64,000 nucleotides of DNA from Vibrio pacinii DSM 19139 (lineage in GTDB: Bacteria > Pseudomonadota > Gammaproteobacteria > Enterobacterales > Vibrionaceae), in the NCBI RefSeq assembly GCF_000711795.1, contig NZ_JONH01000001.1, positions 1 to 64,000 on the forward strand, written 5' to 3'. Below the pieces are notes generated by a model that was not told where the DNA came from, ran no database searches, and worked only from the letters and a program-made list of their open reading frames with translations. Position 1 is the first letter of the stretch. Each line of letters starts with the position of its first letter. A program made the translations under genes and the position numbers. Positions 7,682-16,258 of the stretch are shown here, piece by piece.

Positions 7682-9574
7682 TTAGCTCAGCTTAAAGTTG
7701 GCGACCTGTCGCTTAAGATCGTCATTGGTGTCATTAAGCAACTCCGTCGCTTGTACCGTTTGCTGACCGCTAGTGACCAATGACTCGACAATATCTCGGA
7801 TCGACAGCATATTACGACTTAACTCTTCTGCTACGGTACTTTGTTCTTCTGTAGCTGCCGCAATTTGAGTACTGACATCATCAATTTCTTGTACCGATGT
7901 GCTCATTACGGTCAGGCTTTCAGACACTTCAGCGGTTTTATCTGCGGTCTCTTGGCATTGCCTTTTGGTTGAGTCCATAGCCTTAACGACGCTTTCTGTA
8001 CCACCAAGTAACTGATTAAGCATGTCAGAAATTTCCATCGTGCTGTTTTGCGTTCTCCCGGCAAGAGCACGAACTTCATCAGCAACAACGGCAAAACCCC
8101 GACCCTGCTCACCCGCGCGAGCGGCTTCTATCGCAGCGTTAAGCGCAAGTAAATTGGTTTGTTCAGAGATCTCACCAATCACAGTCAACACATTACTGAT
8201 CTTATTCGCGTCTTGATTCATGCGAAGAATGCGGTTTGACATGTCCTCTACTTCTGTCACTAACGCACTTACGGTGCTAACAGCGTTATTAACAATGGCA
8301 AGAGATGATTCTGCTTCTTTACTCGCCTCTTCGGTGATGCGATTTGATTGATTGACGTTTTCTGCTACGGTTCGAGCGCTCTCACTCATTTCAGTAATGG
8401 CAGTCACCACTTGCTCTGTTTCACTTGAGTGGGTCACCAGTTTGGCCTCATTTTCACGCGCCGTCGTGCCCAACTGTTTAGCACTAACCGAGATATTTTG
8501 GCTGGCTTGCGATATATGCAGCATCATCTCTTGGAGGTTTTCAACAAATCGATTGAAGCCCTGACTTATCTGAGCTAAATCATCATCGCCTTCAATTTTG
8601 AGTCGCTGCGTCAGATCACCGGTACCATGAGACAAGTCAAGCACCGCGCTTTTTAATTTCAACAGCGGTCGATAAGCGTATTGTAAAATAACAAAAATCG
8701 CGCCACAGCTGACAAGCAGTAATATGCCGCCGGTCAGCAAAGATTCGTACATTGCTGCGTAAACATCCACCAGCGCACTCTCTTGATCAACAAATACCAT
8801 CAAGGTCCAATACATATCGGGGGTCAGGTTAACGCGTTCGAAATAACCATCAAATTGAATACCGAGATAAGGAAAACTTAAATGGCCAGATTGTTGCGAG
8901 AAAAAGGCGCGCTCCATGTCAGCGAAATTTGCGCTAATTTGCGAAGGGGTTTTTCCGATATCATTCGAATCGTCACTGGCAAAAAATACCGCATTGTTGT
9001 CAGTTAGTGTCGCTGCACCACCAGCAAAACGCATATTGCTCACCGCACTGATCACATCGCCAAGTTTTATATCACCCAATAAAACGCCTATCAGCTGCCC
9101 CTCTTGCTTAACAGGCATCGTTACACTGACCACTTTCTGTTGAGTAATTTGGTCTTTATATACTCCGGTAACCGTGACGTCAGAGGCGTTTTTCGCACTT
9201 TGATACCAGTCTCTGGTACGAAAATCGTATTTGCTATCGTCAAGCGACATATACGAACGACCGTCTTGATAGGACATGATGACATTTGAAATCGAAGCGC
9301 TTGTCGCCAGAAGTTCAACTAAGCGTTGATTGTCGTCATCGTTGAGTTGGAGGTTAAAACTTTTGGCACCATTCTTAATCGCCTGAGTTTTAAACGTCAT
9401 CATCTGCTCAAGCTCTGCCACATGAAAACTCAGTTTGTCTGATGTTTTCGCCACTAGGCCGTCAACCATATTGTCTCTCATCGCGACGATATTGAGCGTG
9501 CCCAATACGATGAGAGAAGCCGCGACGAGCACCCCTACGCCAATGTAAATTCTTGATTTAAAGCCTAAATTCAT
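7682..9574 (-). CDS. Methyl-accepting chemotaxis protein with an amino-acid-type dCache domain
   Basis: 630 residues from ATG 9574 (GAGGT site upstream); an earlier in-frame start at 9655 is less likely. There is a transmembrane helix near residues 8-30, a periplasmic dCache domain to about 280, a second helix ([18 protein letters not shown]), HAMP, then a cytoplasmic signalling hairpin with the conserved tip [18 protein letters not shown]. The ligand domain has Tyr116, Arg121, Trp123, Tyr124, Asp141 and Asp168 at exactly the spacing of the amino-acid-binding dCache motif known from receptors such as PctA. I infer that it senses L-amino acids. It diverges from a PLP decarboxylase gene, which fits an amino-acid theme. 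Confidence 0.93.
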   Translation of the reverse strand: MNLGFKSRIYIGVGVLVAASLIVLGTLNIVAMRDNMVDGLVAKTSDKLSFHVAELEQMMTFKTQAIKNGAKSFNLQLNDDDNQRLVELLATSASISNVIMSYQDGRSYMSLDDSKYDFRTRDWYQSAKNASDVTVTGVYKDQITQQKVVSVTMPVKQEGQLIGVLLGDIKLGDVISAVSNMRFAGGAATLTDNNAVFFASDDSNDIGKTPSQISANFADMERAFFSQQSGHLSFPYLGIQFDGYFERVNLTPDMYWTLMVFVDQESALVDVYAAMYESLLTGGILLLVSCGAIFVILQYAYRPLLKLKSAVLDLSHGTGDLTQRLKIEGDDDLAQISQGFNRFVENLQEMMLHISQASQNISVSAKQLGTTARENEAKLVTHSSETEQVVTAITEMSESARTVAENVNQSNRITEEASKEAESSLAIVNNAVSTVSALVTEVEDMSNRILRMNQDANKISNVLTVIGEISEQTNLLALNAAIEAARAGEQGRGFAVVADEVRALAGRTQNSTMEISDMLNQLLGGTESVVKAMDSTKRQCQETADKTAEVSESLTVMSTSVQEIDDVSTQIAAATEEQSTVAEELSRNMLSIRDIVESLVTSGQQTVQATELLNDTNDDLKRQVANFKLS

Positions 9575-9990
9575 CTTATACCTCACGGTTTGCGTGTTAG
9601 AGCGGTATTTTTGATGATGTTGGTCATTAATTTTGTGCTTCACGTTACTGATCACTCAATACGCAAAGACGAAAACCAATCTATCACCTAGCCATGATAA
9701 CTCTTTTTAATTATATGCAACTAAGTTATCAATAGAATGTTTAGTTGTTTTGACAACAACTATCAACATTTGAATAGTATTTATTCTCGAAAAATCGCCT
9801 TATTTAGTCTTTAGTAAATCCCGACAAGCATATATGCGACTGAGTTAATACTTTTAAAATTGCTCAAGATGATATTCAACCAGGTGACTATAGTAAGCGA
9901 TACACGAACATATCGTGGTTGGCTAGGTAGCGAAAAAGCTCTCGCTACTTGTTCCGGATAAAACAATCTTAAAAACTTGGAGCAACAATT
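9575..9990. promoter_or_regulatory. Divergent intergenic region with a leader hairpin
   Basis: About 415 AT-rich bases between divergent chemoreceptor and decarboxylase genes; promoters for both must be here. A 9-bp hairpin (GTAGCGA...TCGCTAC core) lies at 9925-9950, about 40 bp before the decarboxylase ATG, with no T run. I cannot place promoters reliably. Confidence 0.45.
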
Positions 9991-11877
9991 ATGAGTGAAA
10001 AAACCAACATTAAGTACGGTCCTAGGCGAGAACCCTGGATAGAACAGGTGCCCGACTTCGCGCTTGGCAAGATCTCCCCACCTTCAGCAGATCCGACCAA
10101 GATCTATGCCGAAAGAAATTATGATTTTCACTACACCGAACAAGCCGTTAACAGCTTTGATGTAGAGCTGCCTCCCGGTGGGCAAACGGCAAGTGAACAA
10201 GACCAAGTTTTTCGACAACTTCTTGCCTATGTTGATGGACAAAAACTGCACTTTCTTGGTTATCAAACGGAAGAAAAAATCCACTATCAAAGTCATTTAC
10301 CCCCTTTTCTTAACGCCAGTCTAAACAACGTGGGTGACCCTTTCGTCAACGGCAACTATACGATCAATTCAAAATGTGTAGAGCGCTCGGTGCTCGACTA
10401 TTTTGCTTGTTTATGGAATGCAAAATGGCCATCTCAAGGGCCATATATCGATAAGAACAACCAGTTTCAATCAGGTGATCCACAGAGTTACTGGGGTTAT
10501 GTCCTTACCATGGGCAGTACCGAAGGAAACCTATATGCGATGCTCAATGCTCGAGACTATTTAAGTGGTGTGATGTTGTTAGAAGAGGAAATACGATCTG
10601 AAACCGAAACCGGCACAACCATAATGAATAGCGAAGTCTATGCACACTACCCTTGCCCACCACCACAAAACGCCAATGCTTATACTCCTGTCGCATTTTT
10701 CTCAGAGGACACTCATTACTCGATCGTGAAGGCGATGGCGGTTGAAAAAATCGATACCTTTGGTGAACTTGGGAATCGACTTTACCCGCAACAGAACCCC
10801 GTCGAACTAGGAAAACCTTGGCCAAGCGAGGTCGAGTCAGAGAAACCAACTGCAGACCTTCCAGCAGGCTCCGGTGCAATTGATATTGAAAAACTCGTTA
10901 AATACGTGACGTTTTTTGCTGAAAAAGGTCACCCTATTTTGGTGGTTCTCAACTGCGGTACGACGTTTAAAGGCGCCTATGATGATGTTGACCATGTTAC
11001 TCGTCGATTGGAACCAATTTTAAAAGCCAATGGACTGTGGCAAAGAAAGGTGCCCGTTGACCCTAAAGATCCCCAGAGCCACTACGAGACTCGCACAGGT
11101 TACTGGCTTCATATCGATGGAGCACTTGGCGCCAGCTACCTACCCTTCATTAAAATGGCCAAGGATTGCCAAGAGTATCAGACGTACTTTGCCAAGCATG
11201 GTGACGACACTGGGCCTAATTTTGACTTCAGTAACCCTATGGTTCACTCGATTGTCACTAGCGGACATAAATGGCCGGGGGCTCCTTGGCCGACAGGCGT
11301 CTACATGACCAAACAACAATTTATGGTTTCCCCACCTGATAACCCAGAATACATTGGCTCCCCCGATACCACCTTTGCTGGTTCACGTAATGGGCTCTCT
11401 CCGCTAGTACTTTGGGAATATTTTGCTCGTAACAGTTATCAGCAACAAATCGAGCTCGCCATGCAAGCACAACAAATGGCACATTATGCTTATGAGCAGT
11501 TGTCTCTTGTGGCCGACTTTTGGCGTAACAAGGGAGTGGGATTACCAAAAGGATTGTGGTTACAAAGAACACCATTGTCGCTCTCTCTTATCTTCTGCCA
11601 ACCGAATGAATCGATCATTTTCCGTTACTCGCTTGCTAAAGAGAGCATCACCTTAGGAGAGGGCCAAAATAAAGAGCAGAGGCACTATGTTCACCTTTTC
11701 ACGATGTGGGACGTAGACAAGACTCTGATCGACAGCTTATGTCATGATCTCAAACAGCCAGATGCATTTGATCCTGTTTTATTTGAGTCAATTAAGCACA
11801 CAACAGTGACTAAACCTCGTGTCACGAATACCCTCAAACAAGTTCGTTTACCTCTTAGGGGGCGTTCATTTCGCTGA
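9991..11877 (+). CDS. Group II PLP-dependent amino acid decarboxylase
   Basis: 628 residues, ATG preceded by GGAGC. It has the fold-type I decarboxylase signature: MGSTEGN for phosphate binding near 174-180, a stacking His about 242 (SEDTHYS), HIDGALG with Asp376 against the pyridine nitrogen, and SGHKWPG with Lys427 as the Schiff-base lysine. The pattern is closest to the glutamate/histidine/aromatic decarboxylase group, with a long form also found in marine bacteria. The substrate cannot be decided from sequence by eye; histidine and aromatic amino acids are candidates. It is a single gene with no antiporter beside it, so a simple acid-resistance role is not supported. It diverges from an amino-acid-type chemoreceptor. 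Confidence 0.85.
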   Translation: MSEKTNIKYGPRREPWIEQVPDFALGKISPPSADPTKIYAERNYDFHYTEQAVNSFDVELPPGGQTASEQDQVFRQLLAYVDGQKLHFLGYQTEEKIHYQSHLPPFLNASLNNVGDPFVNGNYTINSKCVERSVLDYFACLWNAKWPSQGPYIDKNNQFQSGDPQSYWGYVLTMGSTEGNLYAMLNARDYLSGVMLLEEEIRSETETGTTIMNSEVYAHYPCPPPQNANAYTPVAFFSEDTHYSIVKAMAVEKIDTFGELGNRLYPQQNPVELGKPWPSEVESEKPTADLPAGSGAIDIEKLVKYVTFFAEKGHPILVVLNCGTTFKGAYDDVDHVTRRLEPILKANGLWQRKVPVDPKDPQSHYETRTGYWLHIDGALGASYLPFIKMAKDCQEYQTYFAKHGDDTGPNFDFSNPMVHSIVTSGHKWPGAPWPTGVYMTKQQFMVSPPDNPEYIGSPDTTFAGSRNGLSPLVLWEYFARNSYQQQIELAMQAQQMAHYAYEQLSLVADFWRNKGVGLPKGLWLQRTPLSLSLIFCQPNESIIFRYSLAKESITLGEGQNKEQRHYVHLFTMWDVDKTLIDSLCHDLKQPDAFDPVLFESIKHTTVTKPRVTNTLKQVRLPLRGRSFR

Positions 11878-12098
11878 TCAATTCGAACATTCATAAAGGC
11901 TAGTGGCACCTCAAATTCATCAGCATGTTTTTGAGGTGCGCGGCCTACTTTGGATATCAACGCATTTCACACCACTCATCACATTTACCAACTCAAATAC
12001 TGTAATTTTGAGCAGCATCACTCGTGAAGCAACTTTTTTAGACTAGCCTTTCAGTGATTGAAAATTACTTAACTATCATTAGCTTGAGGTGTTCGTTG

Positions 12099-13391
12099 GT
12101 GGAAAAGATAAAAACCGTAGGTGCCGAATCCTTTTCTGTGGATCTTAAGCACGCGCTCGTCTGGGTAGCTCGGGCACTAGACTATGTCGGTGTCGATGAC
12201 ATTCACCACAATCATCGCGTCGCCTATATCGCGCATGAGTGTGCGAAACGACTCAACTGGCCGATAAAAAAACAAGAGTTTACTTTTTTCGCAGGCCTTA
12301 TACACGATTGTGGTGTATCGCAAACGAATGAACACCAAGAACTTATCCGCGAATTAACACCAGCCCACGTCCAAACGCACTGCTCTGTCGGATTTAACGC
12401 CCTTAATAAGTGCAGTTTACTGGCCAAGTTTTCTACAATCATTCTTCATCATCATACCCATTGGGAGCTATTGAAAGAGATCGATTTGTCTCCTTACGAG
12501 AAGGATATCGCGGCGCTTATTTTTATTTCGGATCGATTGGACTTTCTGCGTGCCAAACATATTAGTTCTAATAGCGCTGACTTGGTAACACTACGCAAAA
12601 AGGAAATATCTGACGAACTCAATAAACGCAGCGGCACGCTTTTCCGTCCAGAATACGTTGAAGTTCTGTGTGAATTAGTGACCAAAGATGGTTTTTGGTT
12701 TGCGATGGAGCCTGAAAACATTGAATCAATACCGTTGCACTTCACTCACTTAGAATGGCTGCACAAAGATCTCTCGATGCATGATCTGATTCAGTTAGGC
12801 CGCTTTATTGCGGGTATTGTCGATGCTAAAAGTCCTTTTACTTACCAGCATTCAATCAAAGTTGCCGAGTTGTGCTTGCACCTTGCTCTGGCAATGCATC
12901 TACCTAGGCACACTGCACGTATGTTATATGTGTCTGGATTGGTTCATGATATCGGTAAGTTGCGTACACCAGACGAGATTTTGCATAAGCCCGGTCAGCT
13001 CACTGCTGAAGAGTATATTCACATCAAACGTCACACGATCGACACAGAAATTGCGCTGCAGATGGTGTTCCCTAACTCAAAGATTGGAGAATGGGCCTCA
13101 AATCATCACGAAAAACTCAATGGAACAGGTTACCCGTACAATAAATCAGCTAAAGACCTTGATTTACCCTCAAGAATCATTGCTGTTGCCGATATTTTTC
13201 AAGCCTTGTCGCAAGACCGCCCGTATCGTGATCGTCTTACAGCCAATGAAATTATCGACATCATGCAGCCGATGGTGACGGATAAACTAATTGACGATGA
13301 AGTTTTTCAATATCTCAATAATAACTTGGATGATTTCTACCTAATGTCGATATCACCAGATGAAAACATTCATCCTCTCTATGCAGCATGA
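12099..13391 (+). CDS. Tandem HD-domain protein with C-terminal HD-GYP (cyclic-di-GMP phosphodiesterase-like)
   Basis: About 430 residues from GTG 12099, preceded by GAGGTG; an in-frame GTG at 12054 is an alternative. The first half is an HD domain (HNHRVAYIA, LIHDCG, then HHHTHWE) without a GYP loop. The second half is a canonical HD-GYP domain: YQHS, LVHDIGK, IKRHT, HHEKLNGTGYP and a DIFQALSQDRPYR segment. HD-GYP proteins hydrolyse c-di-GMP with a two- or three-metal centre. No membrane segment or sensor domain is visible, so it is cytoplasmic. The N-terminal HD may be regulatory or a second hydrolase. A hairpin follows the stop. Confidence 0.88.
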   Translation: MEKIKTVGAESFSVDLKHALVWVARALDYVGVDDIHHNHRVAYIAHECAKRLNWPIKKQEFTFFAGLIHDCGVSQTNEHQELIRELTPAHVQTHCSVGFNALNKCSLLAKFSTIILHHHTHWELLKEIDLSPYEKDIAALIFISDRLDFLRAKHISSNSADLVTLRKKEISDELNKRSGTLFRPEYVEVLCELVTKDGFWFAMEPENIESIPLHFTHLEWLHKDLSMHDLIQLGRFIAGIVDAKSPFTYQHSIKVAELCLHLALAMHLPRHTARMLYVSGLVHDIGKLRTPDEILHKPGQLTAEEYIHIKRHTIDTEIALQMVFPNSKIGEWASNHHEKLNGTGYPYNKSAKDLDLPSRIIAVADIFQALSQDRPYRDRLTANEIIDIMQPMVTDKLIDDEVFQYLNNNLDDFYLMSISPDENIHPLYAA

Positions 13392-13426
13392 TCCATTGGC
13401 GAATCGATGAATAAAATGTCAAAAAC

Positions 13427-13445
13427 GGGGAGCTAAGTGCTCCCC
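13427..13445 (+). terminator. Terminator-like hairpin after the HD-GYP gene
   Basis: GGGGAGC, a 5-nt loop, then GCTCCCC: a 7-bp GC-rich stem. It lies between convergent genes ending at 13391 (+) and 13481 (-). On the minus strand an A/T-rich stretch including TTTTTGAC follows, so it may serve both directions. Confidence 0.65.
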
Positions 13446-13480
13446 TAGTAATATCTTTTTATGCCACATAAAAGCCGTAT

Positions 13481-13702
13481 CTAGTGAGTTGAACTATCAC
13501 TACGCTGACCAAATTCGGCTTGGTGGTAGATATTGGCAAGACTTCGATCCTTACGAGACTTAGCTTTATTAGCTTGGCTCACACAACGTTGTTCTTGCGC
13601 CTGCAATGCTTTCTCATGCTCTTTGGCAGAATTAAGAAATTTAGGATCGCTCAACGCTTGTTGGCGTAGGCGGTTTACACGTTCAATCGTTTCTAACAAC
13701 AT
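13481..13702 (-). CDS. Small charged helical protein under LexA-type control
   Basis: 73 residues from ATG 13702, which has a strong AAGGAGG site five bases upstream; an in-frame GTG at 13708 is inside the site. The protein is almost entirely predicted helix, rich in Gln, Lys, Arg and Ala, with one cysteine and no membrane segment or recognised domain. Upstream lie two perfect CTGT-N8-ACAG boxes bracketing a good promoter, so expression is probably repressed by LexA and induced by DNA damage. Function is unknown; a DNA- or protein-binding accessory factor is possible. It is not near other SOS genes in the window. Confidence 0.8.
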   Translation of the reverse strand: MLLETIERVNRLRQQALSDPKFLNSAKEHEKALQAQEQRCVSQANKAKSRKDRSLANIYHQAEFGQRSDSSTH

Positions 13703-13717
13703 ACACACCTCCTTAAC

Positions 13718-13733
13718 CTGTATTTATAAACAG
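13718..13733 (-). promoter_or_regulatory. LexA box 1 (SOS operator)
   Basis: CTGTATTTATAAACAG matches CTGT-N8-ACAG completely. It overlaps the -10 element and the expected transcription start of the 73-residue gene, the classical place for LexA repression. Confidence 0.88.
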
Positions 13734-13759
13734 TATAGTTCAGTTTAATAGCAATGCAA
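13732..13759 (-). promoter_or_regulatory. Sigma-70 promoter of the small SOS gene
   Basis: On the minus strand, TTGCAT (13754-13759) and TATACT (13732-13737) are separated by 16 bp. The promoter lies between the two LexA boxes, with the -10 touching box 1. Confidence 0.7.
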
Positions 13760-13767
13760 GAAAACAC

Positions 13768-13783
13768 CTGTGTATATGCACAG
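13768..13783 (-). promoter_or_regulatory. LexA box 2 (SOS operator)
   Basis: CTGTGTATATGCACAG is a second full CTGT-N8-ACAG match, 50 bp from the first and just upstream of the -35 element. Two perfect copies make chance occurrence unlikely. Confidence 0.85.
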
Positions 13784-13991
13784 ACAATCATTTTAACTGC
13801 TTGTTTGTCTGGCCATTTAGTTAAGCTAGTCCTTATTGGTGTTATCTTGAACCAGTCATTCCCTATCAATTACATTGGTATTTTCTATCAATAGGAACAC
13901 TCTATCGCAGTGATATACACCACCCATTTCAAAAACCTATCAACACTAATTACACTGTCGATATTGAAGAACAGCAGATGATGAAGTAACG

Positions 13992-14858
13992 ATGAAAGCG
14001 ATAGTGGTTGAAGGTGGGGCAATGCGAGGTATTTTTGCGGCAGGTGTGTTAGATCAGTTTATCGAGCAAAACTATTATCCCTTTGATTTCGCACTTGGAG
14101 TATCGGCGGGGGTCTCTAATTTAGTCGGGTACTTAGCCAAACAATCTGGTCGTAGTTACCAAGTGATTACTCAACTTGCGACAGATAAGCAGTTTTATAA
14201 TCCTGCTCGCTTCCTTAAAGGAGGCAACCTTGTTGATGTAAAGTGGTTGGTGACACAATCGAATCAACAGTATCCGCTTGATACCGATACTATGTTTAAC
14301 AACATCCCTTTAATTGCGACGGCGACTAATATCGAAACAGGCCGTGCTGACTACTATCAGGTAAATGCTGACAATTTAGAGAAAGTGCTAGAAGCCACTA
14401 GCGCGCTGCCAATCGCCTACAAACAGACTCCCTGTTTATCACGTGGCTGTTACACCGATGGCGGCGTCGCCGATTCGATCCCTGTCATCGAAGCTTATCG
14501 ACGTGGTGCACGAGAGATCACGGTAATACTGTCTCATCCGCTCAGCTATCAAATGCCAGTACGAAAAAGCGCGTTAGTCTTTAAACGCCTTCTTAAACAG
14601 TATCCAAAGATAGGCGATGCGATGGTCGACCGAGCTAGGCGCTACAATCAATCGCTTGAGTTTATTCGCCATCCACCTGTTGATGCCACCATCAGAGTTA
14701 TCGCACCCTCACAGACATTTGCCGTCAAGCGTTTAACCATGAAACAAACATTATTAGAGCAAGGTTATCAGATGGGACGTTCAAAAGGACAACAACACCT
14801 TGCTAGTCGACAAGGTGTACATGGCTTAACCCGTGAAAACTGTCACTTCTGTATCTAG
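13992..14858 (+). CDS. Patatin-like phospholipase family protein (YjjU-like)
   Basis: 288 residues. A patatin fold is shown by the oxyanion glycine loop GGAMRG (8-13), the nucleophile elbow GVSAG with Ser38, and the DGG dyad motif with Asp156. Size and the C-terminal region resemble E. coli YjjU. Such proteins are Ser-Asp acyl hydrolases acting on lipids; the natural substrate here is unknown. There is no signal peptide or membrane helix, so it is cytoplasmic or peripherally bound. It starts about 200 bp from the LexA boxes in the opposite direction; no direct evidence links it to SOS. Its stop overlaps the convergent oxygenase gene by a few bases. Confidence 0.88.
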   Translation: MKAIVVEGGAMRGIFAAGVLDQFIEQNYYPFDFALGVSAGVSNLVGYLAKQSGRSYQVITQLATDKQFYNPARFLKGGNLVDVKWLVTQSNQQYPLDTDTMFNNIPLIATATNIETGRADYYQVNADNLEKVLEATSALPIAYKQTPCLSRGCYTDGGVADSIPVIEAYRRGAREITVILSHPLSYQMPVRKSALVFKRLLKQYPKIGDAMVDRARRYNQSLEFIRHPPVDATIRVIAPSQTFAVKRLTMKQTLLEQGYQMGRSKGQQHLASRQGVHGLTRENCHFCI

Positions 14859-15475
14859 TTGGCGATATCAAGCCGGTTGTTTTGTACTCCATTGACGCGA
14901 AACCACCCAGCAATACTGTAACGCTCACTATTGGTCGGCAACACTTCATGTGGAAATTGCTCAGAAAAAAACACCAGTAACCGACCTGACTTTGGGGCGA
15001 TAGTCAGCAAGTGCTTATCTTCAAGGTCATAGATCGCTAGCTCACCAGCATCATCCACTGTCCATGAGTCGTTCAAGTAAAAGACGGTTGTCAGTTTACG
15101 ATTCTCATTGCCTTTAAAACTGTCGAGGTGTTTTTGGTAGTAATCTCCTCGCTCGTACTTGGCAAAGTGGGCTTCATACTCAAATAAACCAAGAAAGAAA
15201 TGACGATTTGCTTCTAATCGTAGGCATTCCATCTTATCGAGGTAGGACAAAACAGGGGCGTCCATCGCTCGGTGTAGCCAATGAACTTTATCACTGCGAA
15301 TTGAGGTTGCACGCACTGCTTGCTCACCACGCCCGATTCGTGCTTTTTCCCATTCAGGTGGTAGACACTGCCGTAACTGCTCAACTTCATTTGGCGACAG
15401 AAAGTCATCCCAAACATAATATCCTTGGGTAAATAACGCATCGATAAGCTGGTTCATTTCTCGCGTGGAGTCCAT
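14855..15475 (-). CDS. 2-oxoglutarate/Fe(II)-dependent dioxygenase (prolyl-4-hydroxylase-like)
   Basis: About 206 residues from ATG 15475; an ATG at 15457 and an upstream GTG at 15505 are alternatives, as no start has a strong site. The double-stranded beta-helix signature is visible: the His-x-Asp pair in QKHLDSF, the distal metal His in QFPHEVLP, and the 2-oxoglutarate-binding Arg in ERYSIAGWFR. The family hydroxylates proteins or small molecules using O2 and 2-oxoglutarate. The substrate is unknown. It overlaps the end of the patatin-like gene in the opposite orientation. It resembles Vibrio/Shewanella proteins annotated only as 2OG-Fe(II) oxygenases. Confidence 0.85.
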   Translation of the reverse strand: MDSTREMNQLIDALFTQGYYVWDDFLSPNEVEQLRQCLPPEWEKARIGRGEQAVRATSIRSDKVHWLHRAMDAPVLSYLDKMECLRLEANRHFFLGLFEYEAHFAKYERGDYYQKHLDSFKGNENRKLTTVFYLNDSWTVDDAGELAIYDLEDKHLLTIAPKSGRLLVFFSEQFPHEVLPTNSERYSIAGWFRVNGVQNNRLDIAN

Positions 15476-15619
15476 TAAGGCGATTGGAACCACGCTTATA
15501 CACAATCAATACAGACAACAACTAATCAGATTTCTTGTCGTAACGACAAATGAGGTCAAAACAGAAAATTGTGGCGCCACCACCAAGTCACGCCAAATTT
15601 CACACAAGGAAAACATTCA

Positions 15620-16258
15620 CTACGCAACGATACCCTGCTCAAGCGCGTATTTTGCTAGCTCCGCGGTACTGTGTAAGTCCAGTTTGTGTTTGATATTTTG
15701 CCGATGCGTTTCCACTGTGCGGTAACTGATATTTAAAAGTGATGCGATTTTTTTACTACTATTGCCCTCCGCCACCAACTTCAAGATCGCCTCTTCTCGG
15801 CGACTGAGTGGATTTGGCCGTTGCGCTGCGGGGATCACTTCTTGGGAAAACAAGGTTTGTGTGACCGATTCACAAAAATAGGTCGAGCCTTGATAGACGG
15901 TTTTGATCGCTTGAACCATGCGTTGTGCGCAGATCTCTTTGAGCATATAACCGACGGCCCCCACCTGCATCACTTTCATAATGTACTCACGATTGTCATG
16001 CATGGTTAACATCAACACTTTTACATCAGGCATCGATTCTTTGATCACCTTCGTTGCATCAATACCGTTCATCAATGGCATGCTAACGTCCATTAAAACA
16101 ACATCCGGTTGCAGCGCCTTCACAACCTCTATCGCCTCTAGCCCGTTACTTGCAGAGCCAACAACATCAATATCAGATTCGGTCTGCAGTCGCGCTTTAA
16201 AACCGTCTAAAACAACTTGGTGATCATCAACAATCACAACTTTAATCGGTTCATCCAT
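15620..16258 (-). CDS. NarL/FixJ-family response regulator
   Basis: 212 residues: a receiver domain (1-120) with Asp11/Asp12, phosphoacceptor Asp57 (LMDVSMP), Thr and Lys positions (MLTMHD, YMLKE), then a LuxR-type helix-turn-helix (LSRREEAILKLVAEGNSSKK..., SYRTVETHRQNIKHKL). Its start lies inside the last codons of the kinase gene upstream (8-bp overlap), so the two are translated together. It probably controls the adjacent TRAP transporter, since palindromic sites lie upstream of the binding-protein gene. The exact signal is inferred from context. Confidence 0.92.
   Translation of the reverse strand: MDEPIKVVIVDDHQVVLDGFKARLQTESDIDVVGSASNGLEAIEVVKALQPDVVLMDVSMPLMNGIDATKVIKESMPDVKVLMLTMHDNREYIMKVMQVGAVGYMLKEICAQRMVQAIKTVYQGSTYFCESVTQTLFSQEVIPAAQRPNPLSRREEAILKLVAEGNSSKKIASLLNISYRTVETHRQNIKHKLDLHSTAELAKYALEQGIVA

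Noticed and set aside
9925..9950. Intrinsic terminator before the decarboxylase gene
   Set aside because: The hairpin has no following T run and no upstream plus-strand gene ends there.
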